Both the position numbers and the translations under genes were made by a program. A DNA stretch of 64,000 bases from Osmia lignaria lignaria. Taxonomy: Eukaryota > Arthropoda > Insecta > Hymenoptera > Megachilidae. The stretch spans positions 4,836,001-4,900,000 of the forward strand of contig NC_135037.1 in the NCBI RefSeq assembly GCF_051020975.1, read 5' to 3'. The notes beneath the pieces are model-generated. The model was not told the DNA's origin, did no database searches, and saw only the letters and a list, made by a program, of their open reading frames with translations. Shown one piece after another: positions 1 to 11,676 of the stretch. How positions within the stretch are numbered: position 1 is the first letter of the stretch; every line of letters begins with the position of its first letter.

Positions 1-718
1 GTGGTGACCCGCTCTTCCGGTCGGCCGGATGTATGAAGCAACGATCGTTTCGCTATTCGATTTCAGGCCTTTGTTCGATTCCGAACAGTCAGGAGGACGA
101 CGACCGTGCGGACGACGTCGTCGACGACGTCTACGATCGAGATTCGTTGAACAATGGCGTGGCTGACGCGAGAGTTTCATCCATTGTGCGGTTAACGTTG
201 CCAGTATTATTATCCAGCCTCGACTTTTGATCGTAACCAATCGATACTATCGCCGGGATAATGATTATTCGATACTCACTGCGTGGATCATTCAAGTTTT
301 AGAGGAATCTTTAAGATTTTATTGACGTTTAAAGAAACAACAAAAAATTGAAAATGGGAAGGTCTTGGGAATTTTTATTTCATTCCGTATTTTTTTTTTA
401 TTGTAACAAAATTATTTAAAATTATGGAATTTTGCTAAAGTAAAAATTTGCACATTGTTTTGTAAATTTAAAAAATTTTAAATACAGCAGAGTTTTAATT
501 TCTTAAAAATTCTAATTCTTCTGAATTTTGTCATTATTCTCGTTCCCATGTCAAACTAACTCCCTCCTACTTATTCATTACACAGTAATACACAAAGTTC
601 CTTCAGCTGAATACATAAAAGACATAAAGTAAAACACTAATTGTAACTCATGTACATATGTATATTTAACGAAAGCTTGATACGTGTCTCCATATAGCAT
701 TCATCTCCTCGTACAACT

Positions 719-753
719 ATGCAAATATCACGAACATCAAGCCATATGCAAAT
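719..753 (+). promoter_or_regulatory. paired POU octamer motifs
   Basis: ATGCAAAT occurs at 719-726 and again at 746-753 in the same orientation, 27 bp apart. Both sit in the longer shared context TATGCAAATRTC. ATGCAAAT is the canonical octamer bound by POU-domain factors (Oct, Nubbin/Pdm in insects). Two close copies in direct repeat suggest a binding-site pair in an enhancer. Function is inferred from the motif only, and no gene target is visible. Confidence 0.3.
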
Positions 754-785
754 GTCTTTATTAACATCTAACAGTCGAGGGCACG

Positions 786-816
786 AAGTCGGTGAAATTT
801 TAATTGGCACCGACTT
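786..816. repeat. 9-bp inverted repeat (hairpin)
   Basis: AAGTCGGTG (786-794) and CACCGACTT (808-816) are perfect reverse complements separated by a 13-nt AT-rich loop. GC-containing arms of this length are uncommon in the surrounding AT-rich DNA. The stem is too short for a microRNA precursor, and no terminator role applies in a eukaryote. Confidence 0.5.
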
Positions 817-2231
817 ATGTCAAGATTCCTGTTCCTGAAACTCAGCTCAGGGATGAACTTTCCATTAACTGTCGTCAGTTGGAAGCGTGTCTTACAATCG
901 GAAGGATGTCTCTTCGAGCAAGCAGGAACGGTTTAAGCAATCAAGAATATCTACTTAATGTAAAACGATAAGGGGTTAAGGTATCAAAGGTGAATTATGC
1001 GGTTCAATTATAGAATTCATCAATGACTTTAAAACAGCTCCTTTTTAAGTATTTTAAAATATTTTGATTGGGAATATTATATTGAAGAAGATCACCTTAA
1101 ATATTATGAAAGGTTTTGCATTTATAAGAATTTCGATACTTGGCAGAACTTGATTCAAATATTTCTATTTTTATTTTAATGAAAAATTCTCCTAATTACT
1201 GCTAATTGATATGTACCTACATGAAAGAGCTAATATGAATTTTGTGCTAAAGGTCCTATCAACAAATAGCCAGAAATTGTTAATTGGTCAATAACAGCAT
1301 TTATTAGGTAATCTGGCAATTAATATTTTTTTTATCTATCTTCTTTTGCTTTTTTTAATTGGAGGGTTGGATGCAAGATACACGCAGCTCTATTTTTACC
1401 AGTTTTACAGGAACTAACAAGATACTTGAATACATAATAAAATTTCAATTTCTACAAAAAATGGAGCTTCCTGGTTCTTGCACCCAATCCTTCAATTATA
1501 TCAATAATACGTTGAATCAAAGTTATATTGGAAATTTTTACTCAAAATATATTTCATATTTCTCCTATAAAATCCAAATACTTTTGACCAGTGGCGTATG
1601 TTCTATATTGCTCGTGGATACTCTGTCTTTTCATTTTAGTCGAGTGCTTGGGGCATGACCGCAAGCCTAGGCAACGTATTGTACGCCGGCAATTCCACGA
1701 GACCGAGCCTGATCTCGAGAAATAATCTCGTCCCGGTGAGAGGATGAATAACTTCGTCCACTTTAGCAACAGCCGTGGCAAGTTTTCCTTCGGTTCATGA
1801 CAGTTTGTAATATTCGCCCGGTTTCCACAGTTGCTGTTGGCTCGTTTCGCGGTTACCAGGTTTTTTGTAACGTGAATACGTTTGCTGCGGTTGAAGTGCA
1901 ATTACGAGTCTCGTTTCTTCACTGTCGACGCGCCCCACACTCGCGATTTCGCCCGCGTTTACCTGGGTCATTGTGCATTGCCTGTGCAGCAGTTCGCCTA
2001 CCGCGCCCTTGTCAACCACACTGTTGCATTTCTTTTTTCAAGTTTCACTTTTTCAACTTTCACCATTTTACGAATTCCAAGTATTTAGGATACTATCCCT
2101 ATCTGTGTTTTATAAAATAAAATTTCAAAATAAGTAACAATTATTTTAATATTAATTAGAAGAAATATATATTTATCTTCCTCTTTATTTCAATTTCCAT
2201 TGACAGGCATTTATTTGAGTTTCAAAAGAGA

Positions 2232-2277
2232 TCGATATTGTATATTATCAATACAGTATTGTCGATACCGTCGATAT
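2232..2277. promoter_or_regulatory. cluster of three CGATA motifs
   Basis: CGATA occurs at 2233, 2263 and 2272 within 45 bp, around the near-palindrome CAATACAGTATTG. In Drosophila, clustered CGATA motifs are the recognition pattern of the BEAF-32 insulator protein, and TATCGATA is the DREF site. BEAF-32 may be absent outside Drosophila, so an architectural role here is speculative. The motif clustering itself is directly visible. Confidence 0.25.
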
Positions 2278-2374
2278 TTATTCGCAAATATTTATTTACA
2301 TCTAACATTCAATATTTATAACGCTTTTATATGAGCTGCGAGTTGACATTCAACAATGTATGATCAAAAAACAA

Positions 2375-2453
2375 TATTTTATTTTCGGTTACACCATTCA
2401 GGAGAGGATTGAGTATTCTGGGGCCCGGGGCTATCAAACCTTTGAAAGCTCCT
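2375..2453 (-). repeat. dispersed repeat family A, copy 1 (GGGCCC-containing)
   Basis: Read on the minus strand, this segment aligns with 17400-17480 on the plus strand. Both begin AAGGAGCTT, continue through an AAAG-GTTTGA-AGCCCC block and a GGNCCCAGAA block, then share AATC and TCCTG blocks. Identity by eye is high in the first 40 bp and weaker afterwards. It is an old interspersed repeat of unknown class; no terminal structure was identified. Confidence 0.55.
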
Positions 2454-2692
2454 TCATTCAAAAAATTTATTCTAAATAAAATTGAATAAGATTTAATCAT
2501 AAAAAAAGGCAACAGTATATATACATAGTGAATGAAAGGCTTAGTAAGGGGTTTCTCTTAAAACTTCTCTTAATTAGACGCTGAAATCATTTCATCAATA
2601 TTTTAAATATTAATTCATTAATATATTCCTTCATTCATTCAATAATATTGACAGTGTATATATTGATCGTCTGCATGGCCCCTAATAGTTCA

Positions 2693-2708
2693 ATTTGCAT
2701 GTGCAAAT
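2693..2708. promoter_or_regulatory. palindromic octamer-like site
   Basis: ATTTGCA and TGCAAAT are perfect reverse complements separated by TG, giving two abutted POU half-sites in head-to-head orientation. Such palindromic arrangements can bind POU-domain dimers. This is the second octamer-type arrangement in the first 3 kb of the window. Regulatory use is inferred. Confidence 0.25.
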
Positions 2709-4899
2709 AAAGGGTAATTTGGAAAATCGTTTCCAGTTTAATGAAGCCTGGTCTCCGCAACCATAAGTCGTTGGTGCACAGGTATTACCTAATCCAGCCT
2801 GATCTTGGCAAGTGAACTCGTTCCAGGGTCTCGAAACTTAGTTCATTCTAGCAAGAGTTCGCGAAAGTTTCGCAATACTTCGCGGATACCCACTTTTTGT
2901 CTTCTCTATGGCGCACCATCTCATGTAATTTCTGAAACTTGGATTGTCTGAGAACGATTCTGACGTCCGTTTTCTTCGGGAAATGACGACCGGACTGCCG
3001 ACATCCTGATCAGAGAGAAGTTTTTCCTTCGAACCTCTCCGCGAGTGGAATAACAGTTTTCCTCGATCGCGTTACGCTGATCGAAATTTAGATCGTCCTC
3101 GATGCACGGTTTGATCAAAAACGTAATTTCATTTTCGATAGAACCAGTTAGACGCGCTTCTGAAAACACCGTAGATACGCTGTTGTTATACTCGAGCTCG
3201 TGTTTCGCTATTTTCTTCCAAGCATTTGGAAAATTGACAATATTCACCCTGTATGTTTCACGCTTCTACAAGGAAAATACTTCAGTGAAAATGCTTCATT
3301 GTGTTTAAGGATATTGTGCTGTCGCCCGAAGAGGATACAAATATGAAACTTTATTGCTTTATCGTGACAGCGAATAAAAAATATCTTGAAACTTACAAAA
3401 AGAGTCATGTTATTGATTTGGTATGACATAGATTGATTTGGTGCATTTGATCCAATCAGTTTTTTGATAAAATAATTTTTTTTAGATATAGTAAATATGA
3501 AATTTGGGGTTTGCCATATAAATTTTTGTATTATAATCTTTTTTGTTTGATATTATTATTATAATTTTTATCCACTGATAAGTTATGCAATCCGTTGTCT
3601 TTGTACTTTGAATCTATGCAAAAGGAATGGAAAAGTTGTGTTGGCTGTACTATGAGGTAACCAACATGTTCGGAAACATATTGAACCTTTATCCTCGAAA
3701 CTACATCATGGTTGGTAACTGGCATTTTTCCAAAAGATATGATATTCCTTTCCAATAACATGGAACACGGTGTTTTTATTTACACAAGGATACCGTATTG
3801 CAATGGTCGACGTTATTGCGATTTAAAATCAATAAAAATGAATCGAATATTTGTTTTACGGCGCTCTAATTTACTTGCAATCTGTTATGATATGTGAAAA
3901 TTTGCAAATTTATAAAAGGTAAATCAACTGTTATTGTTACGGAACGGTCCATCTCAATCAATATTTATTAATATTAATAATAAGCAAACGTAGAAAGAAA
4001 AAGTACTATTTACATTTTTCTGTACTAAAAAATATTTTTATTGATAGAAAATTGAAAACTTATTTATACACCATAATTTAAATTAAATTCCATTTTCTGA
4101 TTTTAAAAATTTAGGTATTACTACTTTATGATTGTTTTAATTTGATTTTTTATTTTAAATAAGGATTATCCATTTAGTCTAAAAAATGATTTGGGTCTTT
4201 ATACGTGTAAAAATTTATATAATTTATGAATTTTTATTTCAATCATAATTAATGGTACCTAATAAGAATATGAATAATTAAAAAAAGGAAGATTTTTCTA
4301 AATCTCTTTCAGTCTTCATCTCAATATTGTTTAATCTTTGTTCCACTCAAAATATCTGATTGAATACGAAATAAGAAACGTAGGTAATCAGTAAAACCAT
4401 TTTTCTCCCTTAAATCCGCTATTCAAAGAAATATTTCAATGCTGATTTCACCGCGACCATTCATCCAGTAATTTCAAGACCTCGAGAAACTCGAAGAATA
4501 CCAGTTTGCCCCCCTGCAATTCCATGGAATCGTCAGGGGTGAAGTCATTTCACGAGGTGAAAACCCTTACGAAAACACCTTCGATAAAATGCTGACGTTG
4601 TTTCGAAGGCGACATATTCGCGCGAACAACGTGCAACCACTTCTGTAGAATTTTTCCTGACACGTGAAAAAGTCGAAAAATATCTTTTCTTATTTTTTTC
4701 TGATTTCCTTTTTTAGGTAAACTTTTCTTATTAGAGGTATCGATGGAAATTTTAGAATAATTGAGAATATGAAGCTTCAGTTTTTTCAATTTAATTTTTA
4801 AATTAAGTACCTTAGGTAATTAATGCAATAATGACACCGTTAAAAATTCTCTAATTAAAAAAAATTTTTCAATAGTATTCAATTTAAGGTGATAATCAC

Positions 4900-7800
4900 C
4901 AATAGCCCCTTCTGCAATCAAGATTTTAATTTCTAATTAGAAAAGTATCTCTAACTTTACTTAAAAAATGAAAGGAGTCATTTTAACCCAAGGGCTCATA
5001 AAAGAAATATTATAGCATTCAGTTAAAGTAAAAATATGAGTATCAATAAAAAGGAACATTTAAAAAAAAATGCAAGAACAGGAGGAAATGAAAGATGGTT
5101 GGAAAAGTTGTAGCGAAAGATGAGTTCCGACACAAGTCGAAAGAGGGTGGATTTTCACGTAGAACGTAATACCGTGCTGGTGTTATATCACGAATCCTCA
5201 TCCTGAGCCTCCTACGATGCAGACGATATTTAACTTATGAATATTTGCCGACCTACGATATGAGGTTTGTGCTTTTCAAGCACTTAAGTATAGCGTAGAG
5301 GAGACGGGGTTGGTGAAAGGCACCCTTGCATCTTCCGCGAGATAGAGTCATCTTATCTGTTGTAGCAGGGATGTTGCGTTATACGGGATATTGCAATAGG
5401 TTCATGGTGATTTTATAGCTTTCCTTATGTAATCGCATCACGCTCGATACTGTTTTTATTCGTCCTTTTGATTTTTCAGGGAAAAATAAAATTCAGAGGT
5501 AAATATAAGATTCTTATCGTACGGTTTATAATTCCAATCAGTATGGAATTAATGGAACAGTACAATTTCTCGTTTCAGCAATTTTAATCTTTAATTTTTA
5601 ATTTTACGTAACTGATACTTTTTTAGAAATAATATTCCGGAATGGTATATTAAATTATTTAAGCTTTATATTAAATATTTTTAATATATGTTCAAAATTA
5701 TTTAGTAGGTGTACAAATTAATTCTATGGATTTTCTTTTTTATAATTGAAGATTTATGGTTTTTATATTCTTGCACCACTTTTCGAATACACAGAGGCGT
5801 GGGAAAATATTCAAATTTTAAATAGTAATTAAAAAAGTATAGTGTAAAAGGCACCGAATTGTACCCAGTAATTGGAGTCTATTTATCAAGAATGAAATCT
5901 CATTTTCTATTTATACGAAAATTTCTCTGATTTTAATTCGCAGCTTATAATAGGAAAGAAGCACCGTCTATATTTATAAAACTGGAAGTTATCTTATCGA
6001 CGTTCGTAGGTCAGAAAATTCAGATGTACCTTCGAAAGTGGATCGAACGGCGGTTAATTAAAACTTTCTTCGAGAATTTCTTCGGATTACTTGCGCTCAA
6101 TTCCCGCCCGTTTCGATTCCGATAGCAGCGACTCGTCGTTATTAAACCTCGTCGATTTTCCGATTGTAAATTCGAAAATCCAACCTGGCTGTTTATTTGA
6201 ACATGAGAAGCCCTTCCTTAAGATTTTTTTTTAAGTTAGTATCACCCACAATTTTGATTATTTTTCTTTCGAAAAATTTAGAATATTATATGAAAAAAGC
6301 AAATAGAAAAGTAATATGTATAATTTCCTTACGACCTTAAAATTTGAAATGTTAATTCTTTAGTCTCTAATAATTTCTACAAATATTAAAAAGTACTGTT
6401 AATTTTAAAATTGACTGAAATTAACATCCATGAATCCAACGCTATATTTTGCTTGGAATTGAAACAATAAACCCAAGAATTTGTTACATCGCTGTATATT
6501 GACCATATTTTTTCGAATTCTTTTTTCTTTTTTCTACAATTCTACCTCGTTATTTCCCGCGTTGGTACAATAATAAATCTAGCGAGAATTCGAGAATGTA
6601 TTCGCTGGAAATCGGTTTAAGCACGGTTCGTTATAAATTTCCTTGTTAGAGAAACCGTGAATTTTCAAGGATGCTTGTTTCACCTTCGTTTACAGACACA
6701 TTGTACTACACGCTACGGTGTATTTCCGTTGTTAATTGCTGCTGTTTCCTGTAATACTATGAAGCTTTTAATTAATATGATGTTACATACCGGAATGGAA
6801 GATGTTTTGTGTTTATGCTCTTCCTGGACGGTAGCTTATCGAAATGGTTGTACTGTTCATTGTGGAATTTTGAATACACATTATTATTATTATGATAATT
6901 ACCAGCCAGGATATAATAGCCAGGGTATTTTTAAATTTATAATTACCACGTTCCTAGAATTTTTGCAATTAAAATTGCAACTTTTTCTGGACGTTGCAAG
7001 TTTATCATATTTGCAGAATTTTTCAATTTATTCTGTATGCATCCATTCCTCTAGATTTTTATATCTGGAATTTTTCTCAAAGTAAATATTTTTCATGAAA
7101 ATATGAATTTCTAAAGAAGGAAATTAAAGAACAATTACCGAAGCTGGTAGATGGAAAGTTATAGAAAGTTGGTTGGATCAAAGTAAATCGAGTCCATGAT
7201 TTTACAGAGGACTGATTACATCTAGATTAACTGTCACAGAGTCCTGTTGAAAAGTTTCGTTTCCTTGAGCAAACGGCAGGAAGCAACCTCGGATCGGTAG
7301 ATTTAAGGTAACTGAAGTCTGTTCTTTCAGCAGGATTAAAATTAATAAAACTACCGTGGCTGGTTCCTTTACCGACGCGAGGATCTACTTTTCTTAATTA
7401 ATTCGAACAATCTTCATTTTGGATTCTTTAAACAAAAAACATGATCAAATATTTTTAAATTATTACACAAATTTCTTGCGTTATAATAGCATTTATTTTT
7501 ATTTCTTCAGTGAAATTATACTATTCTTTGAGAATTTAATTCATTAAAAAACTTTGTTTCTCTGATTCCAGTTTCTTCATGTTATTTATTTAACTTTAAA
7601 CTCCTTTGAGCTGTCTCGATGCTTAGCCACTCCTTCTTTTAGTTGGATCAGTTTGTAGTCCTAAGACACCAAAGAAATTGGGCTTATAGGTAAAAACATT
7701 ATCGTTTTTTCCTCTGGATTTTTTTAATCTAAAAAAACAGGTTAAAATCTAAAAAAGACTTATAAATATCTCTCCTTACAAGTATAGCATGTGTACCAAA

Positions 7801-10800
7801 AAATCCGATAGTATCAATACTTCTTGAAAATTCCATCGAAGGAATGGTGAAGAACAAAAGGCGGTCATCTCGCGGAATTTCCAGGAATATTTGTTTGATA
7901 TAGCAGTTCCTTTCGTCGGTCCATTAGGTCGACAAATATATCCCGGTAATTCGCGATGAGAACGATGGTGTGCCTGTTCTTGTCAATCCTTTTTTCACGA
8001 CCGACCGAGGAACTTTTGACCGTGGATCCTTGGACACGTCCGAGACGGGCCGTTTTCATTCCACGGTCGAAAGTTTTACCGGTCTGCTAACAAGATGTCA
8101 GACAACAAATGCTAAAATATTTATACCGGCCGCCTAGGAATAAAAGTACCGCTCTTTGTGGACCTATTGGCTGGTTCCCTTCGAATCTCTCTTTCTCTCA
8201 ATTGGCTCGTCAAGCTAAAGGATGGGTCTTCATCCGACCGAGCATCGATTTTAAGCTTTTCCGTTTGTTTGTTCTGCCGGGACATACTCTGTCTTCGTAG
8301 CTTCACGTTCGAAAGGTTTCCGCGGCCCTTTCCTTTCCAATGCCCTTTGAAGCTTTTGTTGAAAAGTCGAACGGGAGGTGTTTAATTTCATACGGTCCAT
8401 GGATGGGTTTTCGAATCGCCGGAGATGGGAAATTGGGAAGATAAATAATAATCTAGTCGGGTAAATTTGAACGTGCTGCTCCGATGCTTTCTGTGGATTT
8501 TAGATTTGTGTTGAGCCTTTCGCATTAGTGTCAGTGGATTAACACTATTACTGTTCATCATTAAATTAGTATCACTGTATAATAGTAATTTTCTTTACTA
8601 TCTATTTACCTCGCATAAATACGTCTGCTATTATAATTTTTTACAAATATTTTTATTTACTCTTTTATTATTTAAAAAATAATATAATTTCAATATCTTT
8701 GAATAAATTGCAGTATTTAAAAAAATTTGACTTAAACTACTATGACTATTATCCTCTCAGTTTACTCTGGAATAAAGTTAGCTAGACGATAAGGAGGCCA
8801 ACCCCTAGTCGTGTGTTATCCTTTGGACCATGGTGTTCGAATCCTTCTAATTAGAGAGCAATTCGACGAGCTCGTTTCGCAGGAACATTTTCCACGTTGC
8901 GGCCGAATTTCCTTTTAATTCGCGTCTCGAATTGTCTGGCCATCCCCGAGAAAACTACGGCTTTCCTTCGGCACAATTTCTCTTCCATCTTCTTTTTCTC
9001 TGCCTATCTCTCGGGAACAATTGACTACCACGAAATCCTCTCGTTAACTTACGTTCGGTTTAGTCCACATTTGTATCGAAACCGGCGACAATTGGTCCGG
9101 CCAAAGGAACGTAATCGACTGTTAACGATTCCGTAATTCGGCTAATTTTAGGGTAGGTACTGTCCGGGCCGCCGCGACACCCCGAAACTGGGCGATAATT
9201 TGTCAAGCCACCACGTAATATTTGCTGTCTTTTTTGAGGTCGACGCTGAATTTGATGGTGAAGAGGTTCTATGGCAAATTGGGAGAAAATTGGAAAATTG
9301 GAGAAAGGTGGTGATGTGTAATGAAAACGGGTGAAAGAATAAAAATTAAATTATAAAAATTCGATTTGGTACCTTTAGAGCAGATTAATCTCAATTATTT
9401 ATCTATATAATCTCTGATCTGTCATTATATTTTTATTTAATTTCTAAAATGAAATTTTAAGTTTACCCGAATTTACCCTATTTATAAATTGTTCTGATGG
9501 TATTTTGATCGACCATGCAGGTAAATTCAAACGGGAGAATGATTTATTTGACATGCGAAACATTGCTGTGTCATGATTCGTCTCCCTGGCGATTTAATTA
9601 ATTGCACGAAACCGTCTTTTCTCTTTTTAGTAGGGCGCTTTAACGGCCGTTAGTTTTTATAGGCGAAAAAAGGGATGGTCGTGGCTGCCAGCTGGAACAA
9701 AAGTCGTCATGGAAGTATAGGGAACGCGGGAAAGAATAGCTTAATCTTCTGTGTCTTTGACTTTCGCAGAAGGTTAAGGATGGTTTCAAATATTCCCATA
9801 GATTTTTGCTTCTACCTTTTAACGATGCTTTACATTTTTGGAGCATTTTAATTTCACTCTTGAAGAAGGATTAATTAGTTTCTTTAACACATTTTATTAC
9901 AAAGTTTGAGATAACTTGAACTTCTAAAAGTTAGCTCTGAAAACTTTTATTTAAATTTTGATCTGACATAAATTTAGAAAATTGTATTTGCAAGCGTTGT
10001 TAAACAACCAAATATTATAATTTATTATTTGTAATATTGGGCCATTGAAATAACGATTGAAATTTAATTGTAGAATTTTTTAATATTTTTCCAATATATG
10101 ATAATGCTTCATTCAAAAATTTGAATAATTAATTTTAGTTTAAGTTCGCTTGGGTTACCATTGATCCAGTTCTGCAAAGTAATTATTTAAAAGTGTTTTG
10201 CAGAATTAATGCCGAAAATTTCCCAGAAACGGTGCACTTTCTTCTCGCATTTTAATACTCTGATTTTTTATACTTGTTTCATGCGTTGTTCGCGTTCAAA
10301 TTTCAATTTAAAAAGAGGGAACTACTCAGCGTTATGTGGATGGAATAATTAGAAAGTTAAACAGAATGGAAATGTTTGCGCAAAAAACCACCGTGTTTTT
10401 ATTTTCAAAAGAACATCTGCTATTTAAACTCCTTTGAAATTGTAGGCTCAAAACAATCTTCCTGATTGTGAACAGTATTTTACGTTCGAATCATTATTGG
10501 TAAAAACTTTACTTGTTTCCATTTTATTTTTCGTTTTTTTAGTACTATTATGAAATATAGACTAACAATTTGTCCTGTATTTGAATTTCAATTATTATAT
10601 ATTATACTTTGCTTTCAATTTATTAACTGGAATTCTATTATAATTATTAAAATATTACTAAAAAGATGTAAACCATCTAAGGTTAATTTGAATCTAAGAA
10701 ATTCAAATTAAAACTTCTATTACTGATAAGAATCAAAATTGGACGAGCATCACTGTGTTATTTCGAGATAAAACAAATTGCTACGTCTACTAAAACAAAT

Positions 10801-11130
10801 TTGGACATCTCCTTCCTGTCGGCTTTATCCAAGTCCATCTTATTCACAGTCCACTCTGATTTATCAATTTTCGTGGTGGGCATCGTTCTTCCAGCCAGAT
10901 GGATCTTCCTTTACCGCAAGAAATAGCTGGTAGTCGATTTTCAAAAGGATGGTCAGGATCGGCTAAAAAATGGCCACCAGCTTCGAGAATCGTCAAGTGC
11001 CCTTAGATCCCGACGTCGATAGGTTACATTTTTAATTTCCTCATTTTGACAGAATATCGATAATAGTTACCGTGTTAGCCGAATATCGTCATCCGGATCA
11101 GTTGTACTCAGTCGCAGTCTTGGTAGGTGC
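4900..11130. other. non-coding block, AT-rich with GC-rich islands
   Basis: No gene is recognised. GC-rich islands lie at about 5090-5400, 6000-6180, 7860-8420, 8790-9200 and 10800-11110. A 142-codon frame at 6657-7085 on the plus strand has no recognisable domain and uses AT-driven codons, so I treat it as chance. A perfect 8-bp inverted repeat (TTGCAATT-AA-AATTGCAA) sits at 6963-6980. A copy of dispersed repeat family B lies at 5751-5889. Nothing else stands out. Confidence 0.55.
5751..5889 (+). repeat. dispersed repeat family B, copy 1
   Basis: This segment aligns with 27895-28027 in the same orientation. Shared blocks include CCACTTTTC-AATACACA, TGGGAAAATATT, AATAGTAATTAA, a CACC-AATT block and TCTATT-TATC, with small gaps. 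The order and spacing of blocks are kept over about 130 bp, so common descent is much more likely than shared AT-richness. Similarity may extend upstream but becomes hard to follow. The class is unknown. Confidence 0.55.
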
Positions 11131-11135
11131 AATTA

Positions 11136-11676
11136 TACAGGGTGTCTTCTTATAAAATGTTCTAATAAACATATGCAGATTTTTGTTGGAAAGGTTGTAA
11201 TGATATTTTCAATAATTTAAGAATTTTTGTATTATATTATAGATTGAAAGATTTTTTCAAAGTAAGGCTTTCATTTTTTTTTTGTAATTTAGAAAATATC
11301 AAGTTTCTTTATTGCAATTTAAATATTAATCAACTACAGTTGAAAATTAGATGGCGATTAAGATTCTTTTATCATTGAAAATTCAGAAAAAAAAACATTA
11401 TAGAGCAGTAAATATTTATTTATAATTTACATTTATATTACTTTAATTTTCTTATTTTATGTAAAGATACCATTTAATTACCATATTAATTATTAATCAA
11501 TTGACATTTTTGAAGCCTTAATGTGGATCATGCCTATCCTAATCATTCCATGGATAAAAAGTGTTAAAATTCTCAAATTTACTACAAAAACAGACTTTAT
11601 CGGAGGAAGTATCTATATTAAAACCTGCTCTACTGTAATTCATGGAATATAACGTTAAAATATTAGACACCCTGTA
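11136..11676. mobile_element. MITE-like element with 12-bp terminal inverted repeats and TA flanks
   Basis: The segment begins TACAGGGTGTCT (11136-11147) and ends with its exact reverse complement AGACACCCTGTA (11665-11676). If the outer TA is the duplicated target, the ends are CAGGGTGTCT, a pattern common in Tc1/mariner-type insect elements, which insert at TA. The interior (about 515 bp) is AT-rich, holds no long open frame and no transposase remnant I can recognise, so the element is non-autonomous. Inverted similarity beyond the first 12 bp is weak, which suggests an old copy. The superfamily assignment is inferred from the end sequence and TA flanks only. Confidence 0.6.

Larger units (their letters stand above)
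1..4900. other. non-coding block, AT-rich with GC-rich islands
   Basis: No gene is recognised here. GC- and CpG-rich islands lie at about 1-240, 1640-2010, 2790-3240 and 4440-4650; the rest is AT-rich. The island at 1-240 holds a 65-codon frame (33-230) with an acidic DDDRADDVVDDV stretch, produced by repeated GACGACG. It has no recognisable domain and no clear splice context, so I do not call it coding. Sites noted separately are paired octamers (719-753), a hairpin (786-816), a CGATA cluster (2232-2277), a dispersed repeat (2375-2453) and a palindromic octamer (2693-2708). Confidence 0.6.

Noticed and set aside
1590..1610. CAGTGGCGTA, an end-like motif of some DNA transposons
   Set aside because: No inverted partner or target duplication within 1 kb.
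3235..3260. CACCCTGTATG, similar to the end of the 11136-11676 element
   Set aside because: Only about 8 bases match and there is no partner end.
5470..5505. Acceptor-like TTTTGATTTTTCAG followed by a GTAAAT donor, a possible microexon
   Set aside because: The donor is weak and such pairs are expected by chance in AT-rich sequence.
6657..7085. 142-codon plus-strand frame
   Set aside because: AT-driven composition with runs such as HYYYYD, no recognisable family, and no promoter or splice context.
8815..8865. GTGTTCGAATCC, resembling a tRNA T-loop
   Set aside because: Flanking bases do not pair as a T-stem and no acceptor, D or anticodon arm can be built.
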